This document shows, piece after piece, positions 31,920-40,288 of a stretch of DNA of 60,789 nt (position 1 is the first letter of the stretch; the number at the start of each line of letters is the position of its first letter). The DNA is from Agromyces seonyuensis. GTDB lineage: Bacteria; Actinomycetota; Actinomycetes; Actinomycetales; Microbacteriaceae. Location of the stretch: positions 1 to 60,789 of the forward strand of contig NZ_WSTA01000010.1 of NCBI RefSeq assembly GCF_009789225.1. The letters run 5' to 3'. The notes beneath the pieces are model-generated. The model had not been told where the DNA came from. It made no database searches and saw only the letters and a program-made list of their open reading frames with translations. The position numbers and the translations under genes were made by a program.

Positions 31920-32342
31920 TGAGGTCTCCTGGTGTCCGGGCGCGCCGACGGCGTCCCGCGGATGGTCGGGTGCGGCGCGCGTGCCGGGGCGGCGTCGCGA
32001 GCCGTGGTGCGATCCGCGCGCGCGGGTGCCGTCGGTTCCGGGGGTGTGCGCGGTCGTCGTCGATCGCGGTCCGCCCGGGGGCGCTCGGGAATCGGCATGA
32101 ACGTAGCAGGACAGGAGATTCCCTCAACGCTTCCGACGCAAGTCAGTCGAGACTCGACAACCTGCGGCGCGATGCCCCAGGTCAGGGCGAGAGGGTTTCG
32201 ACAAGGCCGGTCGGTCGGTACGGTGTCAGGAGCACGGGCATCCGGGAGTTCGGATGACCCGGGCGCAGGCGTGCGCGACGGCACCGGCGCTCGATTTGGA
32301 GTCGCCCTGAACCTGTGCCATACTTATCCGCGTTGCAAAAAC
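31920..32342. other. 423-bp gap upstream of tRNA-Glu
   Basis: No gene is supported; the overlapping open frames are low-complexity Arg/Ala/Gly. The left end should hold the promoter of the minus-strand heptad-repeat gene. The right end has CATACTTAT (~32318-32326), a plausible -10 region for the tRNA-Glu transcript. Confidence 0.4.
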
Positions 32343-32415
32343 GGCCCCATCGTTTAGCGGCCTAGGACACCGCCCTCTCACGGCGGCAGCGCGGGTTCAA
32401 ATCCCGCTGGGGTCA
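32343..32415 (+). tRNA. tRNA-Glu (anticodon CTC), copy 1
   Basis: A full cloverleaf: acceptor GGCCCCA pairs with TGGGGTC, the anticodon stem CCGCC/GGCGG encloses CTCTCAC with anticodon CTC, and the T arm is GCGGG-TTCAAAT-CCCGC. The discriminator is A at 32415 and CCA is encoded at 32416-32418. It reads GAG, the dominant Glu codon here. Confidence 0.97.
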
Positions 32416-32435
32416 CCAGAGCAGTACCGACGGAG

Positions 32436-32460
32436 AAACCCCCGGTTTTCGGGGGTTTTT
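32436..32460 (+). terminator. Intrinsic terminator after tRNA-Glu copy 1
   Basis: AAACCCCCG (32436-32444), loop GTTTT, CGGGGGTTT (32450-32458) followed by more T: a classical rho-independent terminator. It separates the two tRNA genes into different transcripts. Confidence 0.85.
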
Positions 32461-32513
32461 CCATGGCTCTGACGAACGCTCGCGTTCGTCGGTACGACAA
32501 CTGAACAGCATTC

Positions 32514-32586
32514 GGCCCCATCGTTTAGCGGCCTAGGACACCGCCCTCTCACGGCGGCAGCGCGGGTTCAAATCCCGCTGGGGTCA
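32514..32586 (+). tRNA. tRNA-Glu (anticodon CTC), copy 2
   Basis: Identical over the 73-nt body to the copy at 32343-32415, with the same CTC anticodon. The discriminator A is followed by CCG instead of CCA, so this copy needs CCA addition by the nucleotidyltransferase. Confidence 0.97.
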
Positions 32587-32592
32587 CCGAAT

Positions 32593-32626
32593 ACGACACC
32601 CCCGGTCTTCGGACCGGGGGTGTCGT
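32593..32626 (+). terminator. Terminator after tRNA-Glu copy 2
   Basis: ACGACACCCCCGGTC (32593-32607), a TTCG tetraloop and GACCGGGGGTGTCGT (32612-32626): a perfect 15-bp stem. Confidence 0.85.
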
Positions 32627-32656
32627 GCGTTCCGGGCGTGCGTGCTCGGATCATGA

Positions 32657-32699
32657 ACGACGGCGGCCCCGAGGTCCAGGACCTCGGGGCCGCCGTCGT
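32657..32699 (-). terminator. Terminator of the UPF0114 gene
   Basis: ACGACGGCGGCCCCGAGGTC (32657-32676) and its exact complement at 32680-32699 enclose a 3-nt loop: a perfect 20-bp stem just beyond the stop of the minus-strand gene, convergent with the tRNAs. Confidence 0.8.
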
Positions 32700-32706
32700 C
32701 TGCCGA

Positions 32707-33405
32707 CTAGTGGCGCGCCGGCTCCGTCGCGTCGGAGACCGCCGGCGCGGGCGCCGCGGCCTCGCCGGGCTGGGGGAAGTCGGGATAGGGCACCGGCAGG
32801 CCGTCGTGCACCTCGTGCGGCGACACGCGGTGGTAGCTCATCCGGTCGATCGCGGCGAGCGCGAGGGCCGACACGATGAACACGAGGTGGATGACGACCT
32901 GCCACATCACGCCGGTCGACGTGTAGCGCTCGCCTTCCGCGGCGACGCCGCTGTCGGTCATCCCGCCGACCTCGATGAAGGTCTTGAGCAGGTGGATCGA
33001 CGAGATGCCGATGATCGCCATCGCGAGCTTGACCTTGAGGACGTTCGCGTTGACGTGGCTCAGCCACTCGGGCTGGTCGGGGTGGCCGTCGACGCCGATG
33101 CGGGAGACGAAGGTCTCGTAGCCGCCGATGATGACCATGATGAGCAGGTTCGCGATCATGACGACGTCGATGAGGCCGAGCACGCCGAGCATGATCGTCG
33201 CCTCGTCGATGTGCGTCGGGTCGTGGAAGACCGATTCGCCGAGGTGCCACAGCTCGACGAGGAAGACGACCACGTAGATGAGCTGGGCGATGATGAGGCC
33301 GACGTAGAGCGGCGCCTGGAGCCAGCGGCTGGCGAAGATGAGCCCGCCGACGGCGCGGCCCCACGGAGCGGTGCGGGTGATCGGGCGGGGGGCAGGGGTG
33401 TGCAA
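32707..33405 (-). CDS. UPF0114 / YqhA (TIGR00645) family membrane protein
   Basis: The 232-aa protein has four hydrophobic segments (PLYVGLIIAQLIYVVVFLVE, IMLGVLGLIDVVMIANLLIM, KVKLAMAIIGISSIHLLKTF, WQVVIHLVFIVSALALAAID). The family motifs RWLQAPLY near the N-terminus and ISSIHLL are present. The C-terminal ~40 residues are Pro/Ala-rich and cytosolic. Function is unknown in the family. It is divergent from the riboswitch-controlled terC. Confidence 0.88.
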   Translation of the reverse strand: MHTPAPRPITRTAPWGRAVGGLIFASRWLQAPLYVGLIIAQLIYVVVFLVELWHLGESVFHDPTHIDEATIMLGVLGLIDVVMIANLLIMVIIGGYETFVSRIGVDGHPDQPEWLSHVNANVLKVKLAMAIIGISSIHLLKTFIEVGGMTDSGVAAEGERYTSTGVMWQVVIHLVFIVSALALAAIDRMSYHRVSPHEVHDGLPVPYPDFPQPGEAAAPAPAVSDATEPARH

Positions 33406-33489
33406 CGAGCCTCCTGGTCGCGTTCGGGTGTCGAGATTCTACGGGAAGTAGAGGTGCGATCGCCGTGCCCGACTTCCGCTAGGCTCGCC

Positions 33490-33612
33490 CGAGCGAAGGG
33501 GAGTACCCCCGGGGCGTGGCGCCCCGTTCGAGATCCGTCAGTACGGGCGCCGTCGCAGCCGCCCCGGGCCTCGAGGCCGTCGTCCGACGGTCGGGAGAGA
33601 CGTTCGAGACTC
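33490..33612 (+). ncRNA. yybP-ykoY (manganese) riboswitch upstream of terC
   Basis: The leader has the two conserved blocks of this class: CGAAGGGGAGTA (33494-33505) on the 5' side and CGGGAGAGACGTTCG (33592-33606) on the 3' side, with GCCGTCGCAGCCG (33549-33561) between them and GC-rich paired arms. It starts just after TAGGCT (33479-33485 region), a likely -10 box, and ends ~40 nt before the terC GTG. Known members bind Mn2+ and switch on Mn exporters, often TerC-type. Confidence 0.85.
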
Positions 33613-33652
33613 CGTCGTCCCTGAAATCGCACACTTCCGAAAGGCTGCCCGC

Positions 33653-34684
33653 GTGGAAATCCCGCTCTGGTTCGAAGTCGGCACCTATGTCGCGCTGACC
33701 CTGATCCTGCTCGCCGACCTGCTGCTCGTCATCAAGCGACCGCACGTTCCCTCGCTGAAGGAATCCTCGCTCTGGGTCGCGTTCTACGTGGGCCTCGCGC
33801 TCGTCTTCGCGCTGCTCATGTACCTGCTGGGCGACGCCGAGCACGCGGGGCAGTTCATCGCCGGCTGGCTGACGGAGTACAGCCTCTCGATCGACAACCT
33901 CTTCGTGTTCGTCATCATCATGGCCCGCTTCTCGGTGCCGAAGAAGATGCAGCAGGAGGTGCTCATGGTGGGCATCATCCTCGCGCTGATCTTCCGAGGC
34001 ATCTTCATCCTGCTGGGCGCCGCGCTCATCGAGAACTTCTCGTGGATCTTCTACATCTTCGGCGCGTGGCTGGTCTGGACGGCCATCCAGCAGGCGACGG
34101 CGAAGGAGGAGGACCAGGAGGACAACGGCCTCATCAAGCTCCTGCGCCGCCGCATCGACATCACCGACGACTACGACGGCCTGAAGTTCAAGACCGTCAT
34201 CGACGGCAAGAAGGTCTTCACCCCGATCCTCATCGTCTTCATCTCGATCGGCACCACCGACCTGCTCTTCGCCCTGGACTCGATCCCGGCGATCTTCGGG
34301 ATCACCCAGAGCGCCTTCATCGTGTTCACGGCGAACGTGTTCGCGCTCATGGGCCTCCGCCAGCTCTACTTCATGCTGGGCGGCCTGCTCGAGCGCCTCG
34401 AGTACCTCAAGTACGGCATCGCGTTCATCCTCGCCTTCATCGGCGTGAAGCTCGTCTTCCACGCGATGCACGAGAACGAGCTCCCCTTCATCAACGGCGG
34501 CCACCACATCGAGTGGGCGCCCGAGATCAGCACGTGGACCTCCCTCATCGTCATCGTGGCCTCCATGGCCGTCGCGACGATCGCGAGCCTCATCAAGGCG
34601 AACCGGGATGCCAAGCGTCGCGGGCACACGCTCTCCGAAGAGGTCCCGCACTTCACGGAGGACGCCGAGCGCGAGCGCGGCTGA
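33653..34684 (+). CDS. TerC family integral membrane protein (probable Mn2+ exporter)
   Basis: The 343-aa protein has 8-9 hydrophobic segments and TerC signatures: EYSLSIDNLFVFVIIMARF with the conserved Asp (~76-94), FRGIFILLGAALIENFSWIF, IGTTDLLFALDSIPAIFGIT (~203-222, a second D-S-I-P motif) and LKYGIAFILAFIGVKLVFHA. TerC/Alx proteins move Mn2+ out of the cytoplasm or to exported enzymes. The GTG at 33653 has GAAAGG upstream. Control by the yybP-ykoY riboswitch supports a manganese role. Confidence 0.93.
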   Translation: MEIPLWFEVGTYVALTLILLADLLLVIKRPHVPSLKESSLWVAFYVGLALVFALLMYLLGDAEHAGQFIAGWLTEYSLSIDNLFVFVIIMARFSVPKKMQQEVLMVGIILALIFRGIFILLGAALIENFSWIFYIFGAWLVWTAIQQATAKEEDQEDNGLIKLLRRRIDITDDYDGLKFKTVIDGKKVFTPILIVFISIGTTDLLFALDSIPAIFGITQSAFIVFTANVFALMGLRQLYFMLGGLLERLEYLKYGIAFILAFIGVKLVFHAMHENELPFINGGHHIEWAPEISTWTSLIVIVASMAVATIASLIKANRDAKRRGHTLSEEVPHFTEDAERERG

Positions 34685-34728
34685 GCCCACCCGGTGACGG
34701 ATGCCTCGTGCTCCGCACCCCCCGTTCC

Positions 34729-34765
34729 GCGACGGGCCCCGGCCGGATCGGCCGGGGCCCGTCGC
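34729..34765 (+). terminator. Terminator of terC
   Basis: GCGACGGGCCCCGGCC (34729-34744), loop GGATC and GGCCGGGGCCCGTCGC (34750-34765): a perfect 16-bp stem 45 bp past the stop. Confidence 0.75.
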
Positions 34766-34847
34766 GCGTCGCGGCGCCGGACGCGGCGCGTTTGCTAGCG
34801 TGGGAGCGCGCTCGGTGGGGGCGCGCGGGGCTGCGCGAGGGGTGCAG

Positions 34848-35633
34848 GTGGGGGCCGAGGACGAAGTGACGACCGCGTCGCTGGGCGAGCGAGGGCTGGT
34901 CTCGATGGCGGCGACGGATGTCGGCGGTGTCCGCCGCGAGAACGAGGACGCCGTGCTCGAGGCCGCGCCGGCGTTCTTCGTCGCCGACGGCATGGGCGGC
35001 CACGCGGGCGGGGAGCTCGCGAGCCGCGCCGCCGTCGACGCGCTGCGCGAGCGGCTCGCGGGTCGGCATGCTGCGACGCCCGAGCAGGTCTTCGACGCCG
35101 TGCAAGCCGCGAACGAGGCAGTGCGCGGCGTGAGCGGCGGCACGGGGCTCGGCCGAGCCGGCACGACGCTCGCCGGGGTCGTCCTCGTCGAGACCGGCGG
35201 CGGTCGTACCGGGTGGCTCGTCGTCAACGTCGGCGACTCCCGCGTCTACGGCTGGGACGGGCGGAGCCTCGAGCAACTCACCCGCGACCACTCCGCGGTG
35301 CAGGAGTACCTCGATCTCGGGCTCATCGAGCCCGAGCAGGCGGCGACGCATCCCGATCGCAACGTCATCACCCGCGCGCTCGGCATGGCCGACGTCGTCG
35401 ACTTCGACGACCGGCTCGAGCGCCCCGAGGACTGGGCCGCGTTCCTGGTGTGCAGCGACGGGCTCACGCGCGAACTCGACGATGCCGCCATCGCCCGCTT
35501 CCTCGCCGACGCCCCCGACGGCCCCGCGTCGGCGGTCCCGGCGCTCATGGCGGCCGCCCTCGAGGACGGCGCCCGCGACAACGTCAGCATCGTCGTGGTC
35601 GAGACCGGCTCGCAGCCTCCGGCGGTCGAGTAG
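34848..35633 (+). CDS. PP2C-family Ser/Thr protein phosphatase
   Basis: The 261-aa protein carries the PP2C metal-binding motifs in order: VRRENEDAV, VADGMGGHAGGELAS, VVNVGDSRVYGWDG, FLVCSDGLTREL and GARDNVSIVVVE, with the conserved metal-binding Asp residues in DGMGGH, CSDGL and DN. It should dephosphorylate Ser/Thr on proteins, countering Hanks-type kinases; none is encoded nearby. The start is GTG at 34848 with GAGGGG upstream. The last residues SQPPAVE and the TAG stop are encoded by the first unit of a 33-bp tandem repeat, so the original C-terminus may have been replaced. Confidence 0.92.
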   Translation: MGAEDEVTTASLGERGLVSMAATDVGGVRRENEDAVLEAAPAFFVADGMGGHAGGELASRAAVDALRERLAGRHAATPEQVFDAVQAANEAVRGVSGGTGLGRAGTTLAGVVLVETGGGRTGWLVVNVGDSRVYGWDGRSLEQLTRDHSAVQEYLDLGLIEPEQAATHPDRNVITRALGMADVVDFDDRLERPEDWAAFLVCSDGLTRELDDAAIARFLADAPDGPASAVPALMAAALEDGARDNVSIVVVETGSQPPAVE

Positions 35634-35710
35634 GCGCGCCGGGGGCAGCCTCCGGTGGTCGAGTAGGCGCGCCGGGGGCAGCTTCCGGTAGTCGAGTCGG
35701 CGCGCCAGCG
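35612..35710. repeat. 33-bp tandem repeat, three copies, overlapping the PP2C stop
   Basis: Units begin GCAGCCTCCGG at 35612, 35645 and (as GCAGCTTCCGG) 35678; each continues with (G/T)(G/A)GTCGAGT then MGGCGCGCC. The first supplies the last codons and TAG of the PP2C gene. There are no spacers of unique sequence, so it is not a CRISPR array. Confidence 0.85.
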
Positions 35711-35860
35711 CCGTATCGAGACCCCGGTACGTCGCCTTGCGAGGTCTCGATACGCTTCGCTACTCGACCGACGGAGGTTTCGCTCCTCGATCGACGGAGG
35801 GTTCGCTCCTCGACCGGCGGTGGGGTCTCGAGACGCTTCGCTACCGGACCGGCGAAAGGC
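35711..35860. repeat. Intergenic repeat cluster with GGTCTCGATAC inverted repeats
   Basis: GTATCGAGACC (35713-35723) and GGTCTCGATAC (35743-35753) form an 11-bp hairpin. Imperfect units follow, containing TCGACCGACGGAGGTTTCGC, TCGATCGACGGAGGGTTCGC and GGTCTCGAGACGCTTCGC. Such TCTCGATACGCTTCGCTACT elements are familiar as dispersed intergenic repeats in Microbacteriaceae. Confidence 0.75.
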
Positions 35861-35876
35861 ATCCGGCCCGCGGTGG

Positions 35877-35976
35877 TAATCTGTCGCTCGTGCTCGTCGG
35901 CCGACTCCTTCTTCGTCGCCGCGACGGGGCCTCGTTCTAGCAGGCCTTCCCCGTCGCGGAGTCCGTCGTCGGCCTG
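35877..35976 (+). promoter_or_regulatory. leuCD leader: leaderless promoter and alternative hairpins
   Basis: TAATCT (35877-35882) lies 7 nt before the GTG of a Leu-rich leader peptide. Downstream GCGACGGGG (35921-35929) pairs perfectly with CCCCGTCGC (35949-35957), with the peptide stop codon in the loop. CAGGCC (35941-35946) can instead pair with GGCCTG (35971-35976), which excludes the first hairpin. The layout fits ribosome-mediated attenuation of leuC, though which hairpin ends transcription is not clear from sequence. Confidence 0.6.
35890..35940 (+). CDS. Leucine leader peptide, 16 aa
   Basis: GTG-initiated peptide reading [16 protein letters not shown] then TAG, with four Leu codons, three of them in a row (CTC CTT CTT at 35905-35913), 70 bp upstream of leuC. 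No Shine-Dalgarno is present and the -10 box is 7 nt away, so translation would be leaderless. Stalling on scarce Leu-tRNA would place a ribosome over the 5' arm of the hairpin at 35921. It is recognised by composition and position only. Confidence 0.6.
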   Translation: MLVGRLLLRRRDGASF

Positions 35977-36005
35977 ACCTCCCCGAGTCTGAGGAACGCA
36001 TCCTG

Positions 36006-37493
36006 ATGAACAGCGCAGCATCCGCCCGTCCCGGCACCGAAGCCCCGCGCACCCTGGCCGAGAAGGTGTGGGACGCCCACGTCGTCTCGCAGGGTGAGAA
36101 CGGCAACCCCGACCTGATCTACATCGATCTGCACCTCGTGCACGAGGTGACGAGCCCGCAGGCCTTCGACGGCCTCCGCGTGGCCGGCCGCCCTGTCCGA
36201 CGCCCCGATCTGACGATCGCGACGGAGGACCACAACACGCCGACGCTCCAGATCGACCGCCCGATCGCCGACCCCACGAGCCGTATCCAGATCGAGACGC
36301 TGCGCAAGAACGCCGCCGAGTTCGGCATCCGCATCCACTCGCTCGGCGACAAGGAGCAGGGCATCGTCCACGTCGTGGGTCCGCAGCTCGGCCTCACGCA
36401 GCCCGGAATCACCGTCGTCTGCGGCGACTCGCACACCTCCACGCACGGCGCCTTCGGCGCCATGGCCTTCGGCATCGGCACGAGCGAGGTCGAGCACGTG
36501 CTCGCCACCCAGACGCTGCCGCTGAAGCCGTTCAAGACCATGGCGATCAACGTCGAGGGCACGCTGCGCCCGGGCGTCACGGCGAAGGACATCATCCTCG
36601 CCGTCATCGCGAAGATCGGCACGGGCGGCGGCCAGGGTTACGTGCTCGAGTACCGCGGCTCGGCGATCCGGGCGCTGTCGATGGACGGCCGCATGACGAT
36701 CTGCAACATGTCGATCGAGGCCGGCGCCCGAGCGGGCATGGTCGCCCCCGACGACACCACGTTCGACTACCTGCGCGGCCGCGCCCACGCGCCCGAGGGC
36801 GAGGACTGGGACGCCGCCGTCGAGTACTGGCGCACGCTGCCGACCGACGAGGGCGCGACTTTCGACGCCGAGGTCTTCATCGACGCCGACGCGCTCGAGC
36901 CCTTCGTCACCTGGGGCACGAACCCCGGCCAGGGCGTCTCGCTCTCCGACACGGTGCCGGCCCCCGACGACTTCGAGGACCCGCACGAGCGGGCCGCCGC
37001 CGAGCGCGCCCTCGAGTACATGGACCTCGAGGCGGGCACCCCGCTCAAGGACATCAAGGTCGACGCCGTCTTCATGGGCTCCTGCACGAACAGCCGCATC
37101 GAGGACCTGCGCGCCTTCGCGTCGATCGTGCGCGGCAAGCAGAAGGCCGACGGCGTGCGCGTCATGGTCGTCCCCGGTTCCGCCCGAGTGCGTCTCGAGG
37201 CCGAGGCAGAGGGCCTCGACAAGGTCTTCGAGGAGTTCGGCGCCGAGTGGCGCTTCGCAGGCTGCTCGATGTGCCTCGGCATGAACCCCGACCAGCTCGC
37301 CCCCGGCGAGCGCTGCGCCTCGACCTCGAACCGCAACTTCGAGGGCCGCCAGGGCAAGGGCGGCCGCACCCACCTCGTCTCGCCGCTCGTCGCGGCCGCG
37401 ACCGCCATCCGCGGCACGCTCTCGAGCCCGTGGGACTTGGAGCAGATCGCCGACCCGGCGTCCGCGAGCGAGACGGAAGGGGCGATGGCCTGA
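36006..37493 (+). CDS. leuC: 3-isopropylmalate dehydratase large subunit
   Basis: The 495-aa protein is an aconitase-family large subunit: [36 protein letters not shown], and the three [4Fe-4S] ligands Cys360 (MGSCTNSR) and Cys420/Cys423 ([12 protein letters not shown]). With LeuD it isomerises 2-isopropylmalate to 3-isopropylmalate in leucine synthesis. GAGGAACG lies upstream of the ATG. Its stop overlaps the leuD start (TGATG), and the pair lies behind a leucine leader peptide. Confidence 0.98.
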   Translation: MNSAASARPGTEAPRTLAEKVWDAHVVSQGENGNPDLIYIDLHLVHEVTSPQAFDGLRVAGRPVRRPDLTIATEDHNTPTLQIDRPIADPTSRIQIETLRKNAAEFGIRIHSLGDKEQGIVHVVGPQLGLTQPGITVVCGDSHTSTHGAFGAMAFGIGTSEVEHVLATQTLPLKPFKTMAINVEGTLRPGVTAKDIILAVIAKIGTGGGQGYVLEYRGSAIRALSMDGRMTICNMSIEAGARAGMVAPDDTTFDYLRGRAHAPEGEDWDAAVEYWRTLPTDEGATFDAEVFIDADALEPFVTWGTNPGQGVSLSDTVPAPDDFEDPHERAAAERALEYMDLEAGTPLKDIKVDAVFMGSCTNSRIEDLRAFASIVRGKQKADGVRVMVVPGSARVRLEAEAEGLDKVFEEFGAEWRFAGCSMCLGMNPDQLAPGERCASTSNRNFEGRQGKGGRTHLVSPLVAAATAIRGTLSSPWDLEQIADPASASETEGAMA

Positions 37494-38113
37494 TGGAGAA
37501 GTTCGAGACGGTCACGGCGATCGCAGCGCCCCTGCGGCGCTCCAACGTCGACACCGACCAGATCATCCCCGCGCAGTTCCTGAAGCGCGTCACGAAGACC
37601 GGCTTCGACGACGCGCTGTTCTTCGGCTGGCGCCAGGACCCGGAGTTCGTGCTCAACCAGCCCGTGTTCCAGGGCGCCGAGATCCTCATCACGGGGCCGG
37701 ACTTCGGCACCGGGTCGAGCCGCGAGCACGCCGTGTGGGCGCTGCGCGACTTCGGCTTCAAAGTCGTGATCAGCCCCCGGTTCGGCGACATCTTCCGCGG
37801 CAACTCCGGCAAGCAGGGCCTCCTGGCCGCCCAGGTCGAGGAGACCGACGTCGAGCGCCTCTGGGCCGCGATCGAGGCGCAGCCGGGAATAACCGCGACG
37901 GTCGACCTGGTTGCCCGTACGGTGTCCATCGGCGAGCTGAGCGTCCCCTTCGGGATCGACGACTACACTCGGTGGCGGCTGCTCGAGGGTCTCGACGACA
38001 TCGGCCTGACCCTCCGCGACGAAGACTCGATCACCGAGTTCGAGACTCGGCGCGAGTCGTGGCGGCCGAGGACGCTTCCCGTCCGAGAACCGGCAGAAGT
38101 AGGGGGCCAGTGA
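37493..38113 (+). CDS. leuD: 3-isopropylmalate dehydratase small subunit
   Basis: The 206-aa protein begins [20 protein letters not shown] and has [11 protein letters not shown], the substrate loop [20 protein letters not shown] and [18 protein letters not shown], all LeuD signatures. It completes the isopropylmalate isomerase heterodimer with LeuC. Start and stop codons overlap with leuC upstream and murA downstream (GTGA), so leuC-leuD-murA are co-transcribed and probably translationally coupled. The last ~20 residues are a variable tail. Confidence 0.98.
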   Translation: MEKFETVTAIAAPLRRSNVDTDQIIPAQFLKRVTKTGFDDALFFGWRQDPEFVLNQPVFQGAEILITGPDFGTGSSREHAVWALRDFGFKVVISPRFGDIFRGNSGKQGLLAAQVEETDVERLWAAIEAQPGITATVDLVARTVSIGELSVPFGIDDYTRWRLLEGLDDIGLTLRDEDSITEFETRRESWRPRTLPVREPAEVGGQ

Positions 38114-39480
38114 ACACTCTCGTGGAAGACGCCAAGCAGCACGGAAAGGCGGTCGGCATGAACGTCGACCGACTGACGATCAACGGCGGCAAGCCGTTGA
38201 CCGGCCGCATCGAACTGCGTGGCGCGAAGAACCTCGTGACGAAGGCCATGGTCGCCGCCATCCTCGGCGACACCCCCTCCGTCCTGAAGAACGTCCCGAA
38301 CATCTCCGACGTGAGCGTCGTCCGCGGCCTCCTCGAGGTGCACGGGGTGCGGGTCACGCACGGCGTCGACGAGAGCGAGCTCATCCTCGACCCGCGCAAC
38401 GTCGAATCCGCGCACATGGCCGACATCGACGCGCACGCGGGCTCCAGCCGCATCCCGATCCTGTTCTGCGGCCCGCTGCTGCACAAGCTCGGCGAGGCGT
38501 TCATCCCCGACCTCGGCGGCTGCCGCATCGGCGACCGCCCCATCGACTACCACCTCGAGGTGCTGCGCAACTTCGGCGCCAAGGTCGAGAAGCTGCCTTC
38601 GGGCATCCGGATGTCGGCGCCGACGGGCCTGCACGGCGCCAAGGTGTCGCTGCCCTACCCGAGCGTCGGCGCGACCGAGCAGGTGCTGCTCACGGCGGTG
38701 CTCGCCGACGGCATCACCGAGCTCACGGGCGCCGCGATCGAGCCCGAGATCATGGATCTCATCAACATCCTCCAGAAGATGGGCGCCATCATCACGGTCG
38801 AGACCGACCGGGTGATCCGCATCGAGGGCGTCGACAAGCTCGACGGCTACACGCACCGCGCGCTCTTCGACCGCAACGAGGCCGCCAGCTGGGCGGCCGC
38901 GGCGCTCGCGACCGACGGCGACATCTACGTCGGCGGCGCGCAGCAGCCCGAGATGCTGACCTTCCTCAACGTCTTCCGCAAGGTCGGCGGCGCGTTCGAG
39001 ATCCACGAGGACGGCATCCGCTTCTACCACCCGGGCGGCGAGCTCAAGCCCGTCATCATCGAGACCGACGTGCACCCCGGCTTCATGACCGACTGGCAGC
39101 AGCCGCTCGTCGTGGCGCTCACCAAGGCCACGGGCGTCTCGATCGTCCACGAGACCGTCTACGAGCAGCGTTTCGGCTTCGTCGACGCGCTCGTCGACAT
39201 GGGCGCCACGATCGAGGTCCACAAGGAGTGCCTCGGCGCGCGCACGTGCCGGTTCGGACAGCGCAACTTCCAGCACTCCGCCGTGATCTCGGGGCCCCGC
39301 AAGCTCACGGGCGCCGACGTCGAGGTCCCCGACCTCCGCGGCGGCTTCAGCCACCTCATCGCCGCGCTGTCGGCCGAGGGGCGCTCGACCGTTTCGAACG
39401 TCGGCATCATCGCGCGCGGCTACGAGAACTTCATCTCGAAGCTCGAGCTGCTCGGGGCCGACTTCGTCGTCGAAGGATAA
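38110..39480 (+). CDS. murA: UDP-N-acetylglucosamine 1-carboxyvinyltransferase
   Basis: The 456-aa protein matches Mur[21 protein letters not shown] with the conserved Lys, the catalytic loop [19 protein letters not shown] with Cys138, [17 protein letters not shown], and [20 protein letters not shown] near the end. It transfers enolpyruvate from PEP to UDP-GlcNAc, the first committed step of peptidoglycan synthesis; Cys138 is the residue alkylated by fosfomycin. The GTG start at 38110 overlaps the leuD stop and has AGGGGG upstream; an ATG at 38158 is an alternative. Confidence 0.97.
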   Translation: MNTLVEDAKQHGKAVGMNVDRLTINGGKPLTGRIELRGAKNLVTKAMVAAILGDTPSVLKNVPNISDVSVVRGLLEVHGVRVTHGVDESELILDPRNVESAHMADIDAHAGSSRIPILFCGPLLHKLGEAFIPDLGGCRIGDRPIDYHLEVLRNFGAKVEKLPSGIRMSAPTGLHGAKVSLPYPSVGATEQVLLTAVLADGITELTGAAIEPEIMDLINILQKMGAIITVETDRVIRIEGVDKLDGYTHRALFDRNEAASWAAAALATDGDIYVGGAQQPEMLTFLNVFRKVGGAFEIHEDGIRFYHPGGELKPVIIETDVHPGFMTDWQQPLVVALTKATGVSIVHETVYEQRFGFVDALVDMGATIEVHKECLGARTCRFGQRNFQHSAVISGPRKLTGADVEVPDLRGGFSHLIAALSAEGRSTVSNVGIIARGYENFISKLELLGADFVVEG

Positions 39481-39487
39481 TGGGGGA

Positions 39488-40288
39488 GTGCCACCCCGTG
39501 ATCCATCCCCCGACCGCGGCGTGACGACGGGCTCCGAGCCCGCCGCACGCCGCGGAGCGGAGAAGCGACGACCCTCGATCTTCTGGCTGCTCGCCGGCAT
39601 CCTGCTGCCCCTCGTGGGGCTGCTGGTGAAGTTCCGCTTCGTCGACCGCGACAAGTTCCCCGCCGCCGGAGCGTTCGTGCTCGCGCCGAACCACCTGAGC
39701 GAGATCGACCCGGTCGTGGTCGGCGCCGCCTCGTGGTACCTCGGCCGCCCGCCGCGCTTCCTCGCCAAGGCCTCCGTGTTCAAGGTGCCGGTCGTCGGCT
39801 GGCTGCTGCGCACGTCCGGGCAGATCCCCGTCGAGCGCACCGGGCGGCAGTCTGGCGACGCCGTCCGCGCCGCCGAGGAGCTCGTCGAGAAGGGGCGCAT
39901 GGTCGTCGTGTACCCCGAGGGCTCGCTCACCCGCGACCCCGACCTGTGGCCGATGCGCGGCAAGTCCGGCGCGGTCCGCATCGCGCTGGAGCGGGGCATC
40001 CCGATCGTGCCGTGCGCGCACTGGGGCGCGCAGGCGGTCATGCCGCGCTACGGCAAGCTGCGCTTCTGGCCGCTCCGCAAGCCGGTGACGGTGATCATCG
40101 GCGACCCCGTCGACCTCTCCGCCTTCGAGGGCAAGCCGCTCGATGCGAAGACCCTCACCGAGGCGACCGACGTCGTCATGGCCGAGATCGCCCGCCTGCT
40201 CGGCGAACTGCGCGGCGAGGAGCCGCCGGCCGAGCGCTGGAACCCCGCGAACCACGACCAACGGGAGACCGGGAAGTTCGATGGATAG
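39488..40288 (+). CDS. plsC: 1-acyl-sn-glycerol-3-phosphate acyltransferase family protein
   Basis: The 266-aa protein has a membrane segment (FWLLAGILLPLVGLLVKF, ~32-49) followed by the PlsC motifs: NHLSEIDPVVV (the NHx4D block I as N-H-L-S-E-I-D), PVERTGRQSGDA, VVYPEGSLTRDP (block III, EGS) and IPIVPCAHWG (block IV). It acylates lysophosphatidate in phospholipid synthesis. The GTG start is 8 bp after murA with GGGGGA upstream. The 3' end overlaps the start of gpsA, the next phospholipid gene. Confidence 0.95.
   Translation: MPPRDPSPDRGVTTGSEPAARRGAEKRRPSIFWLLAGILLPLVGLLVKFRFVDRDKFPAAGAFVLAPNHLSEIDPVVVGAASWYLGRPPRFLAKASVFKVPVVGWLLRTSGQIPVERTGRQSGDAVRAAEELVEKGRMVVVYPEGSLTRDPDLWPMRGKSGAVRIALERGIPIVPCAHWGAQAVMPRYGKLRFWPLRKPVTVIIGDPVDLSAFEGKPLDAKTLTEATDVVMAEIARLLGELRGEEPPAERWNPANHDQRETGKFDG

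Noticed and set aside
28798-32127. 1109-aa minus-strand frame
   Set aside because: Antisense to the lipid kinase and out of frame with the heptad-repeat gene; composition is a GC-skew artefact.
32343-32586. Paired tRNA-Glu as attL/attR of an integrated element
   Set aside because: Only 98 bp separate the copies and there is no integrase or cargo between them.
35612-35860. CRISPR-like array
   Set aside because: Units are adjacent with no unique spacers, no cas genes are present, and the units match dispersed intergenic repeats.
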